This document shows positions 1 to 6,008 of a stretch of 33,120 nucleotides of DNA, piece by piece. The notes below the pieces were generated by a model that saw only the letters and a program-made list of their open reading frames with translations, ran no database searches and had not been told where the DNA came from. The stretch lies in the IMG/VR virus record IMGVR_UViG_3300025118_005069, positions 1 to 33,120 of that record; one strand, 5' to 3'. Position numbers and translations under genes: made by a program. Source of the stretch: a virus. How positions within the stretch are numbered: the first letter of the stretch is position 1; every line of letters starts with the position of its first letter.

Positions 1-138
1 GGAAGAAAACAACCCACCCTTTTTCTTAGGTTTCTTTGCTTCCTTCTTAGGTTTCACTACCTCTTCAACCTCTTCCTTTGCAGGAGCTGTTGGTACTTTG
101 TATCCTTGTCTTGTGCTTGTTGGTCCTCTTAATGCCAT
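1..138 (-). CDS. Lys/Pro-rich protein, 3' end outside the window
   Basis: The reading frame starts at the ATG whose first base is 138. A perfect Shine-Dalgarno (AAAGGAGGT) lies just upstream. It stays open for 46 codons to the window edge, so the C-terminus is missing. The visible part begins MALRGPTSTRQGYKVP, followed by an alternating Glu/Val, Lys and Pro stretch that looks disordered. Basic, proline-rich tails of this type occur in many phage structural and nucleic-acid-binding proteins. No family can be named from this fragment. It is the first gene downstream of the sigma-like gene. Confidence 0.6.
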   Translation of the reverse strand, partial: MALRGPTSTRQGYKVPTAPAKEEVEEVVKPKKEAKKPKKKGGLFSS

Positions 139-172
139 GATGAACCTCCTTTCTACAGTATGTACCTTTTTA

Positions 173-742
173 TTAGAGTTGCCCACTAATCTTTTTCTTT
201 ATTCCCGTAATTGCAAACATCACTTTATCCCTATTCCATTTAAGTTTTTTCTGAATTGGCATAATCTTTAAATCACCTAACTCTGTGATGTATCTATCTG
301 GGTCGGTGAGAATACAAGCAAGGGCTTTCCTCTCCACTTCAGACAGGATGATCTTTATCTCTGAGAAAACCTCAGAAAAGTCTGAGGCGGGCGCGTCACA
401 CACATTCAATACCTCCTCTATGTGAGTGGGTACGGTGTCTCTATGGATTTCATATTTATTTGAAATTTGCTTTCCCTTGTGGTTCTTCTTATTCCAAAGA
501 CATGTTTTTATGTATTTATTGAAAGCCGAAGACCTTATCCAAGTTTCAACAGGACCATTCTTATAATTATGCTGCTTAGTAAACCCCTCAATAGCTTCAT
601 ACGCAGCCAACCACAAGTCCTGATAATTATCTTCCAGAGAAGATGTAGCCAAATCCCCACTAATCTTATAGGCTATGGTCCAAATCAAACCCGACCATTT
701 TTCCTCTATTATTTCATGAATTTGATCTGTCGTCAACTTCAT
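173..742 (-). CDS. sigma-70 region-2-like protein, possible gp55-type late sigma factor
   Basis: This is a 189-residue protein. Residues about 35-90 have the layout of sigma-70 region 2: a hydrophobic helix with LEDNYQDLWLAAYEAIEGF, then an aromatic-basic helix with ETWIRSSAFNKYIK, then a Lys-rich tail (NKKNHKGK). The C-terminal third could be a small helix-turn-helix (SEVERKALACIL and later). The size is close to T4 gp55 (185 residues), which directs late transcription. The ATG at 742 has GGGAG in front and is preferred over the TTG one codon upstream. The sigma reading comes from pattern similarity only. A TATAAATA box elsewhere in the window (26622-26629) fits a gp55-type system. It could instead be an ECF-like or other DNA-binding protein. 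Confidence 0.5.
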   Translation of the reverse strand: MKLTTDQIHEIIEEKWSGLIWTIAYKISGDLATSSLEDNYQDLWLAAYEAIEGFTKQHNYKNGPVETWIRSSAFNKYIKTCLWNKKNHKGKQISNKYEIHRDTVPTHIEEVLNVCDAPASDFSEVFSEIKIILSEVERKALACILTDPDRYITELGDLKIMPIQKKLKWNRDKVMFAITGIKKKISGQL

Positions 743-794
743 CAACTTCTCCCACCAACTTATTTAGATAGAACTTAAATCTTTCTCATTCTCT

Positions 795-992
795 TTAAAG
801 GTCTTCGACATTCTTTCCCCTCTGGAGCCATTCTATAGTATATATTACTTCAGTTACTTGAGAACATCGCCCTTCCAAATATTGCGTAACATCCTTACCT
901 GAATCTGTTAGCCTTCTGTCATTAATTTGCTCCGTCAAGTAAGTTTTTCTTTTTTCAAGGTGCTTCAAGAGAGTTTCATTACAATTACACAT
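795..992 (-). CDS. hypothetical 65-residue helical protein
   Basis: A small charged protein of 65 residues with an N-terminal MCNCNETLLKHLEKRK and a predicted helical, coiled-coil-like body. Its two N-terminal cysteines (CNC) are the only notable residues. The start overlaps the stop of the upstream gene by 8 bases, which suggests translational coupling. I do not recognise a family. The gap of about 50 bases to the sigma-like gene contains only A/T-rich leader sequence. Confidence 0.6.
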   Translation of the reverse strand: MCNCNETLLKHLEKRKTYLTEQINDRRLTDSGKDVTQYLEGRCSQVTEVIYTIEWLQRGKNVEDL

Positions 993-1215
993 CCACGGAT
1001 TCCATTTTATGTGCTATGTACTCTGACATATACTTTATAATTTTAAAATCAGTAGAGGTAAGACCAAGTTCATTTAATAGTTCCTGAGTTTTATGTAGGG
1101 TAAAATTACCATATGGTTTTTCAAAGGAGACGGCCCAATTACATCTTTTTACATTGACATGGATAACACGAAGAAGTCCTGCGAGATATTGTCTTCTACT
1201 CATATAGTTTTTCAA
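985..1215 (-). CDS. hypothetical 76-residue protein
   Basis: A 76-residue protein with a basic N-terminus (MKNYMSRRQYLAGLLRV) and a mixed helical body ending KMESVDV. It overlaps its upstream neighbour by 20 bases and its downstream neighbour by 8, so it sits in a tight operon-like run. An internal ATG five codons in (MSRRQ) is an alternative start that would nearly remove the upstream overlap. No recognisable domain or motif. Confidence 0.6.
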   Translation of the reverse strand: MKNYMSRRQYLAGLLRVIHVNVKRCNWAVSFEKPYGNFTLHKTQELLNELGLTSTDFKIIKYMSEYIAHKMESVDV

Positions 1216-1498
1216 AGTTTTTCTCCAAATTATTTAGGATTTCAATTACCTTTTCAAATTCTTGTGGGATAGTAGCTACTCCATGTTTTATTATACCCCG
1301 AGCTGCGCTCTGGGGTGAAGAATAGTATCCACAAAATAACCACTTGCCATCAATTAGTTTTCCTGCGCCTCTGCCTCTTTTTCCAATATGTGGAACATCC
1401 CACCTCTCCAATAGAAAATTATATTCGTCACCTTGATTGATACGATACTTAATATCACCTGCCTCAGTCTGAGCTATTATCATTTTTATCCGCTCCAT
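1196..1498 (-). CDS. hypothetical protein (about 95-100 residues)
   Basis: The open frame extends upstream to 1531, but that part overlaps the tRNA-Arg gene (1509-1581), so translation must start further in. The ATG at 1498 gives MERIKMII; the ATG at 1483 (MIIAQTEAGD) has GGAG nine bases upstream and may be the real start. The body contains YNFLLERWDVPHIGKRGRG and GKWLFCGYYSSPQSAARG, a compact fold with several aromatic residues and a helical C-terminus (VIEILNNLEKNFEKLYE). No family recognised. It lies directly 3' of a tRNA and may share its transcript. Confidence 0.65.
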   Translation of the reverse strand: MERIKMIIAQTEAGDIKYRINQGDEYNFLLERWDVPHIGKRGRGAGKLIDGKWLFCGYYSSPQSAARGIIKHGVATIPQEFEKVIEILNNLEKNFEKLYE

Positions 1499-1508
1499 GT
1501 TAAAAAGT

Positions 1509-1581
1509 ACCCCCAGATGGACTTGCACCAACGACCTATTGCTTAGAAGGCAATTGCTCTATCTAACTGAGCTATGGGGGC
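1509..1581 (-). tRNA. tRNA-Arg(UCU)
   Basis: The 73-nt cloverleaf has acceptor arms GCCCCCA and TGGGGGT (one G-U pair), D stem GCTC/GAGC, anticodon stem ATTGC/GCAAT around the loop CTTCTAA, and a 7-nt T loop. The anticodon is TCT, decoding AGA. The T stem has one T-T mismatch and the T loop reads TGCAAGT rather than TTC-type, so it is slightly degenerate. No CCA is encoded. AGA is a natural codon to supplement in an A/T-rich phage. Confidence 0.85.
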
Positions 1582-1586
1582 TTACT

Positions 1587-2012
1587 CTATTTATTGATTC
1601 TTTTATAGCTCCTTGCGGCATGACAATTTGCACACACAAGTTCACATTTGCTAATTTCTTTTAAAATAGTCTCTTCTTTATGCCCTCTCCATAGACTTGA
1701 GATGTTAGATCTTTTATCTCCCCTCTCAGGGACATGATCAAACTGCATTACATAGAAGGGGTATTTCTTTCCACAATCAGAACAGGGAGTGTTTTCTTTG
1801 ATATTAACATACCATATTCTTCTTTCCTCCATCTTCTTTCTTGCGGCATCTTTTTTAGCCTTTTTAGCGTGGGGAGTTTTAGCGTATTCTCTATTTGCTT
1901 TATTCCTACAAGGTTTGCATTTTGGCTCTAAGATACCGCGCTTCTTAGAGTGGAAATGAAAATCTCCCACATCCTTTTCTATTTTACACTTTGTACAAAC
2001 TTTAGTTTTCAT
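1587..2012 (-). CDS. HNH endonuclease with zinc knuckles
   Basis: A 141-residue protein. An N-terminal zinc-finger-like segment has CTKC (about residues 6-9) and CKPC spaced by about 25 residues. A basic linker follows (KKAKKDAARKKMEERR). The C-terminal HNH-type core has CSDCGKKYP, QFDHVPERGDK and a final CANCH. This is the typical arrangement of stand-alone phage HNH homing endonucleases, which nick or cut DNA and spread by recombination. The start is placed at the ATG at 2012. The frame remains open upstream to 2039, but that would read into the tRNA-Leu gene. It is wedged between two tRNA genes, a common insertion niche for such elements. Confidence 0.85.
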   Translation of the reverse strand: MKTKVCTKCKIEKDVGDFHFHSKKRGILEPKCKPCRNKANREYAKTPHAKKAKKDAARKKMEERRIWYVNIKENTPCSDCGKKYPFYVMQFDHVPERGDKRSNISSLWRGHKEETILKEISKCELVCANCHAARSYKRINK

Positions 2013-2014
2013 AA

Positions 2015-2088
2015 TGAGGCTGGTGAGACTCGAACTCACACTTTACAGATTTTAAGTCTGTTCTCTCTGCCGATTGGAGTACAGCCCC
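2015..2088 (-). tRNA. tRNA-Leu(UAA) with a short variable loop
   Basis: The 74-nt cloverleaf has acceptor arms GGGGCTG and CAGCCTC, discriminator A, anticodon stem ACAGA/TCTGT around CTTAAAA, and T arm GTGAG TTCGAGT CTCAC. The anticodon is TAA, decoding UUA. The D arm resembles bacterial leucine tRNAs (AATCGGCAGA). The variable region is only 5 nt (AAAGT), whereas canonical bacterial tRNA-Leu carries a long class II arm. No CCA is encoded. The structure is otherwise good. Isotype follows the anticodon; aminoacylation identity is less certain because of the missing arm. Confidence 0.85.
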
Positions 2089-2095
2089 TATGTAC

Positions 2096-2284
2096 TTAAT
2101 CTTTTTTAATGAGGCGGTAAGCAAACCAAGGCTTTAAACCAGACTTGTTTCTATTACGCTTAACAATCTTATAATTAAAATCTACACCTTCATAAGTCTT
2201 CTCTTGCTTCTTAGCATTAGCGACATGGTTCTCTGCCAACTTTTCAGTCTTAAAGTATCCGTAAACTTTTCGTCCGTGCTTCAT
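2096..2284 (-). CDS. hypothetical 62-residue basic protein
   Basis: A 62-residue, Lys/Arg-rich protein (MKHGRKVYGYFKTEKLAENH at the start, ending AYRLIKKD). The pattern of a Tyr-rich beta strand, a helix, then more strands suggests a small alpha/beta fold. A good ribosome site (AGGAGACAGTAATG) supports the start. It lies between tRNA-Leu and the CAU tRNA. No family recognised. Confidence 0.75.
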   Translation of the reverse strand: MKHGRKVYGYFKTEKLAENHVANAKKQEKTYEGVDFNYKIVKRNRNKSGLKPWFAYRLIKKD

Positions 2285-2306
2285 TACTGTCTCCTAAAAT
2301 ATAAAA

Positions 2307-2380
2307 TGGGCTTGGTAGGACTCGAACCTACACTCTGCCGATTATGAGTCGGAAGCTTTAACCGATTAAGCTACAAGCCC
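2307..2380 (-). tRNA. tRNA with CAU anticodon (Met or Ile2)
   Basis: The 74-nt cloverleaf has perfectly paired acceptor arms GGGCTTG/CAAGCCC, D stem GCTT/AAGC, anticodon stem (T)CCGA/TCGG(C) with one end mismatch, loop CTCATAA, and T arm GTAGG TTCGAGT CCTAC. The anticodon is CAT. This is either elongator tRNA-Met or tRNA-Ile2, where lysidine at C34 would make it read AUA. The anticodon arm resembles E. coli Ile2, and AUA is the more useful codon in an A/T-rich phage. The sequence alone does not settle it. No CCA is encoded. Confidence 0.9.
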
Positions 2381-2385
2381 CCCTA

Positions 2386-3807
2386 TCAGGTTCCTGATAT
2401 ATCGTTGGTATGGGAGTCCCTGTTTTTTATGTCTATAGTATCAACAATCTTTAATTTGTTGGCTGCTATCTGAGGGGTATACAGGGAACCCTCTTTTCTT
2501 GGAACTTTCTTTTTTAGGATCATATCAGCAATAATAACTCCTACGTTGTTTTTTATAAATCTTTTAATGTTTCTTGCTCCGTACTCAACAGAGTACCCAT
2601 TTTTTACAATCCACCTAAGAAGAGATACATTTCTTTTAATTGGGATACCTTTTAAACACAACTTCGCTATTCTAAGACAATCTTCTTCTGACAGGGAGTT
2701 GAAGTAAACAAAAGAATCAACTCTATTCAGAAACTCAGGAGTAAATTTATTTCTTATTGATTTCTCTATTTCACTTCGGGAATTTTCATAGGTTAACATC
2801 TCATCACTGAATCCTACTCTTTTCTCTCCTCTAAAATCGGATACTCCTTGATTACTTGTGAATATGAATATGGACTCGGAGAAGTCCAACTCTTTCCCTA
2901 AGTTATCACACACGGAGCCTTCATCTAATAAAGAGAGAAGAAAATCAAATAATTTGTGATGAGCTTTTTCAATTTCATCGAAGAGAAAAACCCAGCGATT
3001 AGAAATGTCTGCTTTCTCAGCAAGTATCCCTTTATCTCCATGTCCCACATATCCAGGAGGTGCGCCTATTAACTTAGCGTATTCATGCGCACCAGAGAAC
3101 TCAGCACAATTGATTTTAAGGAAGTTACCGCTGTACCTGTCGCCCAACAATCTTCCAATCTCCGTCTTACCCACACCTGTAGGTCCAATAAAGAATAGAG
3201 CAGACCGAGTATCAAGCCCAGAAGCAATAACCTTCAAAGACTTTATTATAACCTCTATCGCCTCATCTTGTCCTATAATATTTCTTTTAAGAAACTTCTC
3301 TATCTTGGTTATATCATCAAGGGAGCGTACCCGCATCCCTGAAGATTTTGGGTACTCTTCTAATGTCTCAGCCTCTAAAGCATTATTCTTCTTCAAAACA
3401 TCTACTACGTTGTCCCCTAATTGCAATAAATCTTTATTGTCTAATTTAAGAATATCCCCAAGATTGCTTAGAAGTGCGCCATCATGATTTAAATTACTAC
3501 ACAATAACTTTATATCTAACATGGGGTAAACGTCCAAAACCGTTTCAAAAACAGCATGTACTATTTTTACTTCGGACGAGGGGTCTTTCTTTGGGAGCTT
3601 TTCAAAGAATTCGAGAGGATCAACTAATACCTTGGATAGAATGTACTTCTGGTATTTGCTGATTGTCAGGGGGGTATCTATATCTTTAACGAGGTTTTGT
3701 ACATATTTAAATAGTTTGCTTTCTTCTGTAGGAGTTAATTGCTTAACTAAAACAATTAAATCAACACTTTCACATACAAGCCTATAGAACTTATCATCGT
3801 TTTGCAT
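2386..3807 (-). CDS. Clp-like AAA+ ATPase with a non-standard N-terminal region
   Basis: A 473-residue protein. Residues about 165-460 form a single ClpA/ClpB-type (D2-like) AAA+ module: IIGQDEAI (177-184), Walker A GPTGVGKT (208-215), pore-loop GYVG (252-255), Walker B VFLFDEIEKAH (from 273), sensor 1 TSNQG, arginine-finger region FLNRVD and sensor 2 YGARNIKRF. Proteins of this class thread other proteins through a hexamer to unfold or remodel them. The first ~160 residues are not a ClpN repeat or D1 domain that I recognise. No ClpP-type protease is in the window. I see no IGF/L ClpP-binding tripeptide. It overlaps the upstream gene by 14 bases. Confidence 0.9.
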   Translation of the reverse strand: MQNDDKFYRLVCESVDLIVLVKQLTPTEESKLFKYVQNLVKDIDTPLTISKYQKYILSKVLVDPLEFFEKLPKKDPSSEVKIVHAVFETVLDVYPMLDIKLLCSNLNHDGALLSNLGDILKLDNKDLLQLGDNVVDVLKKNNALEAETLEEYPKSSGMRVRSLDDITKIEKFLKRNIIGQDEAIEVIIKSLKVIASGLDTRSALFFIGPTGVGKTEIGRLLGDRYSGNFLKINCAEFSGAHEYAKLIGAPPGYVGHGDKGILAEKADISNRWVFLFDEIEKAHHKLFDFLLSLLDEGSVCDNLGKELDFSESIFIFTSNQGVSDFRGEKRVGFSDEMLTYENSRSEIEKSIRNKFTPEFLNRVDSFVYFNSLSEEDCLRIAKLCLKGIPIKRNVSLLRWIVKNGYSVEYGARNIKRFIKNNVGVIIADMILKKKVPRKEGSLYTPQIAANKLKIVDTIDIKNRDSHTNDISGT

Positions 3808-4141
3808 CTGCGAGGCTTTCTAATTCATTGAACGAAATTACAGACGAACTACTCGGACTTCCCAGCGTATCTTTACCCTCTATTTCTTCCAACTTAACCA
3901 TCATCGACATTATTTTTATAGAACTATTCTTACTGTTTTGGGCAAGCTTTAAACACTCAACCATTAACCTCTTGGCATCACTATCAGTATCTTCTGATCT
4001 TTCCACCATATCCTTAAAATACCTATGAGCTTCCAATGCCATATCTCTATCTTCTTTTGCTTCCTCAACTATAGACTTGCCTAATTTAAGCAGCCTATTT
4101 TTGTCGAAGGGATTTTTTTTTAAAATATATTCCTTGCTCAT
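3794..4141 (-). CDS. hypothetical 115-residue helical protein
   Basis: A charged, largely helical protein: NPFDKNRLLKLGKSIVEEAK, a central helix rich in Glu/Arg, then a Ser-rich turn (GSPSSSSV) and a short C-terminal helix. The start overlaps the stop of the upstream gene (ATGA), and its end overlaps the Clp-like gene by 14 bases. Co-translation with the AAA+ protein suggests, by inference only, a possible adaptor or partner. No family is recognised. Confidence 0.7.
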   Translation of the reverse strand: MSKEYILKKNPFDKNRLLKLGKSIVEEAKEDRDMALEAHRYFKDMVERSEDTDSDAKRLMVECLKLAQNSKNSSIKIMSMMVKLEEIEGKDTLGSPSSSSVISFNELESLADAKR

Positions 4142-4302
4142 CTTCTCTTCCTTCTCTCTCGTTTATTAAGAGGGACATACTCTATATCATACTCCTCTCT
4201 CTCCTGATTCTTTTGTTTTCTTCTATTATATTTATCTTTTTTTCCCTCAAAATAATCAAATTCAAAAGAGGAATTTTTTTCTCTCTTATAAGTTTTTCCC
4301 AT
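4138..4302 (-). CDS. hypothetical 54-residue very basic protein
   Basis: A 54-residue protein made mostly of Lys, Arg and Glu, beginning MGKTYKREKNSSFEFDYFEG and ending NKRERRKRR. The ATG at 4302 is preferred. An ATG eight codons upstream (4326) would lengthen the overlap with the preceding gene. It ends in an ATGA junction with the next gene. The strongly basic tail suggests nucleic-acid binding, but nothing identifies a function. Confidence 0.6.
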   Translation of the reverse strand: MGKTYKREKNSSFEFDYFEGKKDKYNRRKQKNQEREEYDIEYVPLNKRERRKRR

Positions 4303-4597
4303 TACCAAAATCCATAGAAGAAACATTAAAATAATCTAAAATCTTAGATATTGCTCCTTCTTCTTCAAAAGCAAAGGATACACATCCCTTTTCCTCATCC
4401 CAATAAAAAAAACCATCATCAGGATAGTCGTTTAGCAAATCGTCTACAAGATTATAAGCCTTACATACCTTGAGATATTTATTGAAATCTTCGTGCTGGC
4501 TTAAAAACATCTGTTCCCCATTGGGTCTATTAAGAAAAAACCTCATTTGGGTAAAGGTTGAGTAAAGCCCATCAATGTCGTATATTTTTCCTTGCAT
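4286..4597 (-). CDS. hypothetical acidic protein, 103 residues
   Basis: The frame is open upstream to a TTG at 4636, but that codon lies inside the terminator hairpin. The ATG at 4597, preceded by AAAGGTG, is the likely start and gives MQGKIYDIDGLYSTF. The protein is acidic and aromatic-rich (DDLLNDYPDDGFFYWDEEKG), with no recognised domain. Being the first gene after the 4618-4654 terminator, it needs either read-through or its own promoter. I see no convincing promoter in the 20 bases between them. Confidence 0.7.
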   Translation of the reverse strand: MQGKIYDIDGLYSTFTQMRFFLNRPNGEQMFLSQHEDFNKYLKVCKAYNLVDDLLNDYPDDGFFYWDEEKGCVSFAFEEEGAISKILDYFNVSSMDFGNGKNL

Positions 4598-4617
4598 CAC
4601 ACCTTTATTTAGGTAAT

Positions 4618-4654
4618 AAAACACTGTGGGTTTCAAAAAAACCCACAGTGTTTT
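4618..4654 (-). terminator. hairpin terminator after the DUF932 gene
   Basis: A perfect 16-bp inverted repeat (4618-4633 paired with 4639-4654, core CACTGTGGGTTT) encloses a 5-nt loop. It begins 5 bases after the DUF932 stop at 4660. The stem ends in A/T runs on both sides, so the minus transcript finishes in a short U run. It closes the transcription unit that starts at the promoter at 5719-5747. Confidence 0.85.
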
Positions 4655-4659
4655 ATTTA

Positions 4660-5442
4660 CTAATTCAAGACAGCAGCGTAGTCATGGGCCAAATCCCACA
4701 ACTTCTGATTATAAGAGATGGTCTTGTCAATGTGCTTTACTGCCCGTGCTTTACGCCCTGTGAGGGAGTTAGTAAATCCACCTCTAATAAGATTTTCCTG
4801 TACAACATTATACACAGTCCAAATGTCGTCTCCCTTGTCTTGCTCTCTACGGGGAGAAAGAATACTCTCAACCATGTCCCGAGCTGTGGCCTCATTTTCC
4901 CACCTAATGGCAGTCGCTTCCTCGGCAAACTTCTTCTTCGCTGCTTTGGGAAGGAAAATATTTTGCCAAGAATCTACGATCTCAGAGAGGCGAGATACGT
5001 TATGGATTACAGCTTCGGAAGCATTTATAACCTCGTCCTCAGAAAAACCGATGTGGCGCAGCTTTACTTGCCCAAAATCTCTTTCCGAAACGACCAAGCC
5101 ATTAGAACAAACCAACCTAAAAATCCCAGCCATGAGCTTATATGTACCCAGACCGTTATGTGCGTTAATCAACTCAAGGCGCGGTACAGAATCTCCAACA
5201 GCCAGATCCTCTCTTGATAGCCTCTCATGGGAAAAACTAAGATGGTGCTTTGCGGTCTGGGGGTTCCACGTTCTTGAATTAACCTGTCTTGCCTCAACAA
5301 TATTCCATCCTTGTCCTTCAAGGAGATCAATAATTTTATTTGTTGGTACTAAAGAATACCTGTCACTCACTCTATCATCAGGACGGTTTCCCAATGCGGC
5401 AGGTGCCAGCTTGGTTAGCATTTCTTGTGTTTCAATACGCAT
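4660..5442 (-). CDS. DUF932 family protein
   Basis: A 260-residue protein matching the phage/plasmid DUF932 family. The family-typical core is about residues 80-135: VPRLELINAHNGLGTYKLMA, then GIFRLVCSNGLVVSE and KLRHIGFSEDEV. A helical C-terminal part follows, with YNVVQENLIRGG and NSLTGRKARAVKHI, also typical of this family. Function is not established; the family is widespread on phages and plasmids. The ribosome site AGGAGAATTATT precedes the ATG. It is the second gene of a two-gene unit with its own sigma70-like promoter and terminator, so it is probably expressed early and independently. Confidence 0.9.
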   Translation of the reverse strand: MRIETQEMLTKLAPAALGNRPDDRVSDRYSLVPTNKIIDLLEGQGWNIVEARQVNSRTWNPQTAKHHLSFSHERLSREDLAVGDSVPRLELINAHNGLGTYKLMAGIFRLVCSNGLVVSERDFGQVKLRHIGFSEDEVINASEAVIHNVSRLSEIVDSWQNIFLPKAAKKKFAEEATAIRWENEATARDMVESILSPRREQDKGDDIWTVYNVVQENLIRGGFTNSLTGRKARAVKHIDKTISYNQKLWDLAHDYAAVLN

Positions 5443-5456
5443 AATAATTCTCCTAA

Positions 5457-5696
5457 TTAAAAATCTACAGAACCATAAAGTTTAACCATGCTTTCTTTGA
5501 AAGCTTCTTCTCTACTGAGTCCACGCTCTTTCTGGTCTTTAGTGACCCGAAAACGCTTACCTGTGGACTCAGTATATTCTTGGATAGTCCGTGGACCATC
5601 ATACTTTGTATCCTCTTCAGAGGTATCATCTTTAAGAGCGGACGAAAACATCATCGAGATTATTTCGTCGATCTTGTCAGTAAATGAGTTTTTCAT
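5457..5696 (-). CDS. hypothetical 79-residue early protein
   Basis: The ATG at 5696 is the start because AAAGGAG lies 7 bases upstream and the promoter -10 box is only 23 bases away. The protein is acidic then basic: MKNSFTDKIDEIISMMFSSA, a Thr/Glu/Asp-rich middle, then RVTKDQKERGLSREEAFKES. No family is recognised. It is the first gene of the DUF932 unit, separated from it by 14 bases. A longer frame up to 5747 would start inside the promoter and is rejected. Confidence 0.75.
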   Translation of the reverse strand: MKNSFTDKIDEIISMMFSSALKDDTSEEDTKYDGPRTIQEYTESTGKRFRVTKDQKERGLSREEAFKESMVKLYGSVDF

Positions 5697-5718
5697 ATCG
5701 AATCTCCTTTCGTGCCCT

Positions 5719-5747
5719 ATTATAAGGCCCTTACAAAACACTTTCAA
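5719..5747 (-). promoter_or_regulatory. sigma70-type promoter for the DUF932 unit
   Basis: On the minus strand TTGAAA (5742-5747) and a perfect TATAAT (5719-5724) are separated by exactly 17 bases, which is the optimal host sigma70 spacing. Transcription would begin near 5712, leaving a short leader with the AAGGAG ribosome site. This is the best host-type promoter seen in the window and suggests early expression by unmodified host RNA polymerase. Confidence 0.85.
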
Positions 5748-5786
5748 GGAAAATTTCTGTAATTTTTAATTTATTTTCAAGAAATA

Positions 5787-6008
5787 CTATCTGCCGTCCA
5801 AATTATCCTTCATATTCTTGGAATCAAACCAAGGTTCAGAAAGTTTATTTACGAGATCGCTATAATCTCTTTTCTTTTCGAGAAGCCTCACCTGTTCCTT
5901 AATATCTTTAACATTTTGTTCCATGTTAGAAATCATAACCATGGAAAGAATATTAATAATAAACAAAAGACCACAAAAAGACATCATTATTTTGTTTGAA
6001 TTTTTCAC
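5787..6008 (-). CDS. small membrane protein with a periplasmic/cytoplasmic coiled coil
   Basis: A 73-residue protein with one transmembrane helix (about residues 8-27, SFCGLLFIINILSMVMI) followed by a heptad-like charged helix (NVKDIKEQVRLLEKK). It starts with GTG inside a GTGA junction with the recA-like gene, so it is probably translationally coupled. The shape (short N-terminus, TM, coiled coil) is like i-spanins and other small phage inner-membrane proteins, but the position beside recA gives no support for lysis. No family is recognised. Confidence 0.65.
   Translation of the reverse strand: MKNSNKIMMSFCGLLFIINILSMVMISNMEQNVKDIKEQVRLLEKKRDYSDLVNKLSEPWFDSKNMKDNLDGR

Noticed and set aside
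1499-1531. Upstream extension of the 1196-1498 gene
   Set aside because: It reads into the tRNA-Arg gene, so the downstream ATG is used.
3005-3487. 160-codon plus-strand frame within the Clp-like gene
   Set aside because: Antisense shadow of conserved AAA+ motifs.
4598-4636. TTG start for the 4286 gene
   Set aside because: The codon lies inside the terminator stem and has no ribosome site.
4558-5217. 219-codon plus-strand open frame
   Set aside because: It runs antisense through the terminator hairpin and the DUF932 gene and has no coding character.
4718-5485. 255-codon plus-strand open frame opposite the DUF932 gene
   Set aside because: It mirrors a well-supported family protein, has Ser/Leu-rich shadow composition and no ribosome site.
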